Shown here piece after piece: positions 57,506-64,000 of a stretch of DNA of 64,000 nucleotides. This DNA is from Biscogniauxia marginata. Its lineage: Eukaryota; Ascomycota; Sordariomycetes; Xylariales; Xylariaceae. Location: contig MU404088.1 of assembly GCA_022695795.1 (NCBI GenBank), forward strand, positions 1 through 64,000. The letters are read 5' to 3'. The position numbers and the translations under genes are program-made. Position 1 is the first letter of the stretch, and each line of letters starts with the position of its first letter. The notes under the pieces are model-generated. The model was given only the letters and a program-made list of their open reading frames with translations, was not told the DNA's origin and did no database searches.

Positions 57506-60242
57506 TCTCCTACATTTGGCCATAAGCCTTGGGTTTTGTAATCCTATCGAGAAAGTGCCGAGCAGGTAATTCAAGCTGTGATAAGAGTGATTGTGCATAT
57601 CCACAATAAAGTGATGCTGAATCACTGCTATGCTCTGTGAGCATCTTCCTAATTCTTTCTAGCAGTAGATCAGGGAGAGGAATTCAATCGTGCTTCTCAT
57701 TACTATATTACGATATGACTGCTGTTTATGAGACATGATTCGGGCCTTGGTGGAGTTGTCTAAGGGGATATCGCCTTGAAGGTGTTAGGTCAACCACATT
57801 TCAGTTTTGTGATAAACAAAAATCAAGTGACTTAAACATAAGTGTCTTCATCTACGGTGCTTGCTATGGTAATCTTCTTCAGTGTGCGTAAACCTGACCA
57901 GGAGACACTTGACAGAATTTCCAAGAATACCAAGCAGGCTCCAGTCCAAGTCGCTAACTAGGGAGCATTCCAATATGGGATAGTCAGTCACTTACCCATT
58001 TAAACATGGTTTGTTATGATATCAAGCCGTAGATAATAGCCCAGGCGGAAGTCTACATAACGATTGCTCCCCTAGACTACAAGTGGCATCTATATTCCAG
58101 AAAGGTACATAAAATTTGGGTGCTACTATATCGGGAGATGTAGAATCGGGGAGTTATCTGCTGTAAAATTATACAGAGATTACACATACTTCAAATTGCC
58201 ATCCCACGCATTCCCAATGGCGCGGATCGGTATTGGTTTCTGGAGATAATAGGGTGAGAAATAATGTGAATAAAATGAAGAGGGATATCGCGATGCATTC
58301 CCTTTAGGTGGAGATAGTGTGGTTGTGCGAGATTTGATCTGTACATAAAATACCAGGTAGAGTCCACTTCGTTGCTATTTACATGGCAAGTGGTTTATTT
58401 GTCCCTTAGGCGATATGTGACTGCGTTGCACGTCCAAGGCTCCTAATAAAATGTATATGGATACGAGCATTACAAAACTACCCATAGTCAGACACCTAGA
58501 AAGATGACGAAGACAATGCAGGCATATGCTTCACACATAGGTTAAAAAAAGAGAGGTATTCAGAGACTGTAGATAGCACAGTGATACATACAACAGTAAG
58601 CAGATATGTGGGAGCACTAGGCAATGGCATCGCCAACCTTCACGATCGATAATGAGGACGAGACAGAAGCTCACCACGCACGACAGTAGCACACACACAC
58701 ACGAGCATAGCATCTTGAAGAAAGCTGTAGACTTAGCCATCATTCCTTTCAGCTCCTTTTCTTCTTCAAGTCCCAGTAAGCCCCCTAAGAGAAAAGCTAG
58801 GATCTTGATGAAAAAAAAAAAAAAAAAAAAAAAAAAAAGGTTCATCCGCACTTGAAAAGTGCAAAAGTTGGGTTTCCAAAAAATTGTGACTAGAAAGAAT
58901 TCGGTCTGTGGTCAAAAAATTAGGGCGGCGAGAAGAGGACATACCACGTAAACCCCCCAAGACGCCGGGCACGTCCTGCTTCCCACCTCAAAGTGAAAGA
59001 GAAAGAAACAAAAAACAACAAGCAAGTATCCAAAATGGCGGGTTGGGGGGTATGAAGAAGAAAGAGAAAAAATAGAAAGGATGGGGCGGCGACGAGATGC
59101 GCTTTTATATGGGCTCTCTTGCCTAGGCGGTGAGGACGGTGAGGGAGAGCAAATGTTTGTGCCGGCAGAATGGACGTGGTCAGGTGAATGTGCTTTGGTC
59201 TGGTTGACTCCTTTGTTCCGGAAAAAAAGGGGGAAGGACATGAAAGTTTGGCAGCATGCAGATGTCAGCAACGATGAACTACATATAGGTAAGTAAGGAA
59301 TAGGTCCCCTTGGGATTATCCAGCTAGATTAATAACGAGCGAGGATGGATTCCTTTCGCAAGCAAGATAGAACTAGATATTCATTCACCACAAAACCTAA
59401 GGGCTGTCTATCTTCGTCTCATATCGAGTGTTAACAGCCACTTGTACTTCCTATTTTTGGCGGCCTCTACGCTCGTCAGCTATTGAAATACCATATATAA
59501 CACAGACCGATCACTCGAAGTGTACCTACTCAGACTTCCAGACTTCCAGAGCCGTATTCTACCAATATGCGACGTATAATGAATGATCTAGTAAGTACAT
59601 GAGGCCTACTAAAGTAACCTAAAGTATTGCAACGAGAACGAAAAGAACAAAAATACAAAAGAATACATCTTGTTGGAATAAGGAGTACCAGCCATACTAC
59701 TTACTATGCGGTCCTATATGAGCTCCCGTACGACCTCCTTCACATACACACATATATATGTATATCGCTTACCACCCATATATCTGGCTCACGTCAAACC
59801 AATGCGAACTTGATCTCATCAGTATACCTTCATCTTTCTCAGCACACGTCTTTGATTTGCGTACCCCTCTGTCCTTCTTCGCTCCAGCACTAGTAACATA
59901 AGCGCTAAGAACTCAGCGAAGACCAAAGAAATCGATTGAAGCCGAAGTACTTTTAAACAAGGAAGAATTTTTCGTTCATATTCCTCGCGGTCATAGTCTC
60001 ATAGACTTTATCTAGGTACTCGTAATTATCATCATAAAGAAATGACAAGCTTCCATCATTTTATAGGAAGGATCCTCCCTGACCAGACCTTTAGAGGATA
60101 CCTCCCAAGATTGGTATGTTGTTCCCTATTCCCTTGCACATATCTCACTCTTATGCCTTTTTTGTCCTAGCCTTGGGCAACACCTTACAGTAACATCACG
60201 CAACAATATCCCAACCATTGCATTTACTTATCCGTCCCTCCT
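57506..60242. other. Long spacer, no gene seen
   Basis: About 2.7 kb between the 3' ends of SDS23 and MOG1. A run of 28 A lies at 58811-58838, which creates artificial poly-Lys/poly-Phe frames on both strands. Other open frames (58531-59296, 59627-59893) look like noise. No RNA gene recognised. Confidence 0.55.
58811..58838. repeat. A28 homopolymer
   Basis: Twenty-eight consecutive A. It could be the poly-A tail of an old retroposed transcript, but no recognisable gene fragment precedes it on the plus strand, so a simple homopolymer is as likely. Confidence 0.95.
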
Positions 60243-61022
60243 TCAGACCTCGGTGAAGAGCTTCCAGTCCTTAACCCTGAAGGTCTCCCAGATCTTGGCG
60301 GCGTAGTCGACGGCGTCGCCGATCAGCTTGCCCTGCTTGCCGAGCTGCAAGTCGACGTCCTCCTCGTCGTACTCGCCCTTGATGTGCGGCACATTGATTG
60401 TGATCAGGAGGTCGGTTTTCTCGCGTTCGAGGCGCACCAGCGTCAGGATGATAGCCGTGAAGTCGGGAGCGCCCGAGTGACTACCCGCCGGAGCTGATGG
60501 AGGGGTCTGCGTTGCAATCAGGGTGTATGCGGGGATGTCCTCGCTAATGTTTGCGCAATCAGCATGTAGTTTAGTCTATAGATTCACACATATATATATA
60601 AAGCGTACGTACTCTAGATGCGAGAATATCGTCGGCGTGGTATTCCAGACCTTGACTCTGTCGAGATCTTCGCCGACCAGGTCCTCCAGATGGACGGTCA
60701 GGGAGCGACCATCTATCTCGGGGCTGCTGCCGGGGCCGCCGACGCGCTCGGTAATGTCGAAGATGATGCTCGTGAAGCCATCCTTGTCAATCCAGACCTC
60801 TTGGTTGTCGGGGACCTGTCGCAGGGTGCTGTGTGATTAGGAACGAGGAATGTTAGTCGTAGCATGTACAAATATACGATTCTCTTTCCTTGTCCGTGTA
60901 TGGAGCGTCAGGCTAGACATGAGATGTTCTCGAGATAGTTCATACCTGACGTCGGCAAAGTTGGCGGGGAGATCGGCGACCAGTGCCCCTCCGAATAGCC
61001 GGGTACTCTTGAAGGCCACCAT
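60243..61022 (-). CDS. MOG1: Mog1 Ran-binding nuclear import factor
   Basis: Exons 60946-61022, 60613-60828 and 60243-60543 give 197 residues, close to the usual 190-220. Mog1 binds the Ran GTPase and releases its nucleotide, supporting nuclear protein import. Landmarks across the exons: the start MVAFKSTRLFGGALVADLP, then FADVSTLRQVPDNQEVW, then GFTSIIFDITERV, HLEDLVGEDLDRVKVWN, IPAYTLIATQ, VRLEREKTDLLITINVPH, and the end ETFRVKDWKLFTEV. The order and spacing match the Mog1/PsbP-like fold. The introns (117 and 69 bases) join in frame. The functional partner PSE1/KAP121 lies about 6 kb away, which is probably coincidence. Confidence 0.93.
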
Positions 61023-61653
61023 GTTGAATCGGTTGTAGAGAATCGGTTGTAGAGGAAACGTCGGCTGGGGGAAGCTTTGTAGATAAAAGTATGAATAGAC
61101 TGATGAACGCGTACGAGGATTAGGTTGGTGGAAGTTGTAGGCTTGTCGCATTCGAGCGTGCTGTCGCCTTGTGAACCTTTCTAGGTACCCATTGAGGTGG
61201 GTTCCACCACCTTTGGTGGGGCGAACGATGACGTATCAAGTAACATGCCCGCCTATCTCTAGGTAGGTACATACAAATACCAGGTACAAGGTGGGTAACA
61301 GCAACTCTGCTACCACCTAAGTATCCATGTTACTGGTGGTATCCACTCGCCCATCATCAGTGTAGGTACCTACCTACCTAACCTACCGACGTTATATCAA
61401 TATCCCTTCACCAGTCCCTCTTTTTTTTATTTTGTAAATGGCTATTAATTACCTAATTATCTCTATCTTGAAGGAAATAGTTTCCATGAACTCTTTCTTA
61501 GCTACACTATCCCGTATTTTATTTTATGAGTTGTCGTACGCATACCTACCTACCTACCTAGGTAGGTATCACTAACACACGAAAGGAAATGGAAAGAAAA
61601 AGGGGACAGAGATGTTGCTGATGAAAATGACCCCAGGTGATGTCTAGTTTGTG
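61023..61653. other. Spacer with TACCTAGGTA tracts
   Basis: Upstream of MOG1. Tracts of GTACCTACCTACC/TAGGTAGGTA lie at 61259-61290, 61362-61386 and 61541-61570. No gene seen. Confidence 0.55.
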
Positions 61654-61658
61654 AAAAA
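61654..61658 (-). terminator. Pol III terminator (T5)
   Basis: Five T on the minus strand, 11 bases past the discriminator base of the tRNA gene: the usual RNA polymerase III stop signal. Confidence 0.75.
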
Positions 61659-61669
61659 TATAAGATCTC

Positions 61670-61793
61670 CGTCCAGTCCTGGATTCGAACCAAGATTACT
61701 CAAAGAGGTTCCTTCTGACTGGCAATCATCCAACCAAGGACAAAGGCACAGCGCATCATGAATCTGAGTGTGTTGCCATTACACCAACCGGAC
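61670..61793 (-). tRNA. Intron-containing tRNA, anticodon probably CAT (Met)
   Basis: A 124-base unit. The acceptor stem GTCCGGT pairs with ACTGGAC (one G-U), the T-arm is CTTGG-TTCGAAT-CCAGG, the B box is GGTTCGAATCC (61681-61691) and the A box TGGTGTAATGG (61776-61786). Taking TCAGA/TTTGA as the anticodon stem gives the loop T-T-C-A-T-G with anticodon CAT at 61758-61760. The intron of about 51 bases (61706-61756) then lies at the canonical site after position 37, leaving a 73-base mature tRNA with a five-base variable loop. The D-arm fits less well: its ACAC strand is offset by one base. Shifting the stem by one base would give TCA with a non-canonical loop, so CAT is favoured. A T5 terminator follows. 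Confidence 0.72.
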
Positions 61794-62726
61794 TTTTTAC
61801 TTGATTGTTAGGTACATAGCTATTAAACTTACCTACAACATTTTCTTCATCTCTCCTATTGCCCAGGTGCAAGACCTAGAGGCTTAAGCGTAGACGAAAG
61901 ATTAGAAACAGGTATCTAGTTACCTCGACAAGCCTGCAGGCTACGTGCCGCTTTCTGCCACATACCGTCCACACACTGTCGTGTATAACTAGTGAATGCT
62001 CGTTTCGGAATTCAAACCCCATGATGCAGCTTTTGTACATACCAATCAATAAGGACGTTTTGACAAATCCGAGGGACGCTTATTAACTGGAGGAAATTTG
62101 ATCTCCGAATGTGAAGCATAGAAGACGCGGAGGCAAGGACGGGCGGATAGGTGCCGTAAAGCAGTAATTTCGATAAGCAAGATCCCGTACTATGCCAGGA
62201 TTGTAACAGGTTTCTAGTTTAAATAATGACATTGACGTCAAACGTGTTCTGGTCAGATTGGCTTTGGCACTCTGGATGCAAGCTCATAGCAAAGTCAGTG
62301 TGAAGACAAGCGACGATTTGATATACCAAACGATGAGCTAGATTGTAGGTTGCTTTCCGTTTATGATGCTGTCTTGTGTTTCCCATGCACGTTTCCACAC
62401 TAGAATACTAGAAAGGTTGGGTGGATGGTATAGCTAATTGGTTAACTCTCTCGAATTTTGCATCATCAAACATGCTTGAAGGTGATCTTAAGCGTGACTA
62501 ATCGCGAGGAGAGTCGATAGTGTGAGCTTCATATCTGATAGTGTTCATCTCAGATTCTCGTGCATATAAAAGGCATTGGATATCCCCTTTCCTAGACCAT
62601 AGCCAACTTGACTCTGTATCTTCACCAAGTCAGACCTGGACGATACTCAACCGATAAGATATTCATACCAACCCAGCTCGTCAACCAACACCACCTCATT
62701 CCACCAACCATCCAGTGATAGTCACG
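61794..62726. promoter_or_regulatory. Upstream region of the SMP-domain gene
   Basis: About 930 bases. A TATA-like word (GCATATAAAAGG, about 62562-62573) lies roughly 155 bases before the next ATG, followed by a C/A-rich leader typical of highly expressed fungal genes. Confidence 0.45.
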
Positions 62727-63007
62727 ATGCCGAACGGACAAGAAGGACAAGGACAAGGACAAGGCAAGGCTATGACGTCCAGCGATGCTTCGCGCGTTCA
62801 AAGCGGCCAGGTATGTATAACCTATGGTTTTCTACACATACCACGCAACTTTTGCAGATAGCTCACCAACAATGCTAGGTCAAAGCCGGACATGACATGT
62901 TTTCGGCCGGTTTCGCAGCCCGAGCCCAGTCTGCTGCGGCTAAAAATGAGAACACCAGTGGTAGTCGAGGTGGCCAGCAGAACTCCAAGGGTTCCGGCAA
63001 GAAATAA
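62727..63007 (+). CDS. Small SMP-domain (seed-maturation-like) protein
   Basis: Exons 62727-62810 and 62879-63007 give 70 residues. After a Gly/Gln-rich start (GQEGQGQGQGKAM) comes a short SMP-like core: SSDASRVQSGQVKAGHDMFS, then GFAARAQSAAAKN, followed by a Gly/Ser/Lys-rich tail. The pattern A-S-R-I/V-Q-S...K-x-G...F-A-A-R-A-Q-S is that of the seed maturation protein motif found in plant LEA proteins and in small hydrophilic fungal proteins, often linked to spores or desiccation. Function here is inferred from this resemblance only. A TATA-like box and a long C/A-rich leader suggest strong, condition-dependent expression. Confidence 0.75.
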
Positions 63008-64000
63008 GAGAGATAACCCGATCCCTAGAACCGGATTTTTGGACAGCCGACATAGGTTAGAGCATTTAGGGGATATCTGATGGTTACACTCCTTTGATCC
63101 GCTGAGATATCACCTCGACACAATGGTTCTCTCATTGTCAATCTGCCTGCTGGATAGCGGCAATGTTAAATTCTACACTGGTAACAACGGCCGCTTTGGA
63201 GAGATAGTTTAGGTGTCAGTCTTTTGTATCCACACATCTGCAGATGAATATCAGGTATTTTACCAACTGTTTTATTTCAAGATGTTCTCCGTGAACCAGC
63301 TATGGCCCGTGTGTGTGTGTGTGTGTGTAAAAAGACTTTGTTAATCACTACCTAGCTATTAACAATATCAGATTCCTGACCTTGGATGTGAGTTTGTTAT
63401 ATTATGGCAAAATCTTACTGTCAGTTTATGATAAACCTTCCGTAAAGAGACAATTGCGATATTTGTAGCCTCTAATAACCCCAGTATGTGGTGCATTTCA
63501 AGAAGGTTCGGCCATGGTCAGTTGCCATTCCAGCCAATGCCTCCATCTTGTGCCCATTTCATGATCCTGCCATAAAAGTAGGGAGAAAAGACGACATAAC
63601 ACATATATATGAATACGAGTGGTCAGCTCATCATGGGTACCATGTTCGACCTAAAGTCTGCCATAATTCTGAAGCCATTGAATCCTCACCGCTGTCTCTA
63701 CCCGCGGAGCTCACTAGTGGTCCAGTCATCAGGGGTAAGCACTAAGCCGAACAAATCGGAATGATGAAGGACAACCCATTCGGACTTGATTCACAAATAT
63801 TTTGGCTGAGAAACTCGTGTTCTATCGCAGTATACCCAGCAAATAATTATATGGACAGTAATGTAGTTATTGCGCGAGGAACTAGAACTACAGATACTCA
63901 GGACGTAGTACCTAATACATGTTACAGCCCCTTTGCTCCCTTAGCTGATGTTCACCTATCTTGTACCTATTGATCTATCTACACCACAACTTTCTGCGTA
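63008..64000. other. End of window, no supported gene
   Basis: A (GT)10 microsatellite lies at 63309-63328. A plus-strand open frame of about 85 codons (63488-63745) and another at 63761-63973 have no recognisable domain; they could be exons of a gene running past the window end or noise. Confidence 0.5.
63309..63328. repeat. (GT)10 microsatellite
   Basis: Ten uninterrupted GT dinucleotides downstream of the SMP-domain gene. Confidence 0.95.

Noticed and set aside
58531..58972. Poly-Phe and poly-Lys open frames
   Set aside because: Both come directly from the A28 homopolymer at 58811-58838.
63488..63973. Open frames near the window end
   Set aside because: No ATG at the start of the first frame, no domains and no supported introns; they cannot be called without the sequence beyond the window.

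Overview
This window is nuclear DNA of a filamentous ascomycete (Pezizomycotina, most likely Sordariomycetes; the exact taxon cannot be fixed from sequence alone). The genes carry short GT..AG introns of about 47-180 bases, often with CTAAC/CTGAC-like branch sites. They encode fungal-type proteins: Chs4/Skt5, Sds23, fungal Lgl/Sro7, cyanovirin-N-homology (CVNH) secreted proteins and a GH5 mannanase. The first ~2.75 kb and a ~470-base foldback element have the extreme TA-rich, G/C-depleted look of repeat-induced point mutation (RIP). All exon boundaries given here were worked out by hand from splice signals, frame continuity and family resemblance.

Layout. 1-2760 is an AT-rich RIP-like island with a large imperfect palindrome. 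2760-11270 is a gene-poor accessory zone: a beta-propeller-like remnant, a small serine/aspartate-rich putative GPI-anchored protein, an intact GH5_7-type endo-mannanase and, just beyond it, a decayed GH3 beta-glucosidase pseudogene. From about 11.5 kb the window turns into ordinary gene-dense core genome: SRO7/Lgl (-), a novel coiled-coil nuclear-type protein (+), a mitochondrial carrier (-), RAD54 (+), CHS4/SKT5 (-), RPN12 (+), alpha-COP (-), UDP-glucose:glycoprotein glucosyltransferase (+), an acyl-protein-thioesterase-like hydrolase (+), two head-to-head CVNH secreted proteins (-/+), karyopherin PSE1/KAP121 (-), SDS23 (+), MOG1 (-), an intron-containing tRNA (-) and a small SMP-domain protein (+).

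Functional threads. Several genes serve the secretory route and cell surface: UGGT (ER folding control), alpha-COP (COPI retrieval), Sro7 (exocyst/SNARE fusion), Chs4 (chitin synthase III activation) and the secreted mannanase and CVNH proteins. Alpha-COP and UGGT are divergently transcribed from a shared ~950-base interval. PSE1/KAP121 and MOG1 both serve nuclear import. RAD54 acts in recombinational repair. The rest are general housekeeping.

Structures not explained by genes: a 37-base terminal-inverted-repeat-bounded unit (14873-15719) wrapped around a 15-base minisatellite that contains an assembly gap; a complete 469-base TA-flanked foldback element (54450-54918); and self-complementary TACCTAGGTA-type clusters scattered through many long intergenic spacers. 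I found no obvious secondary-metabolite cluster, CRISPR array or telomeric repeat.
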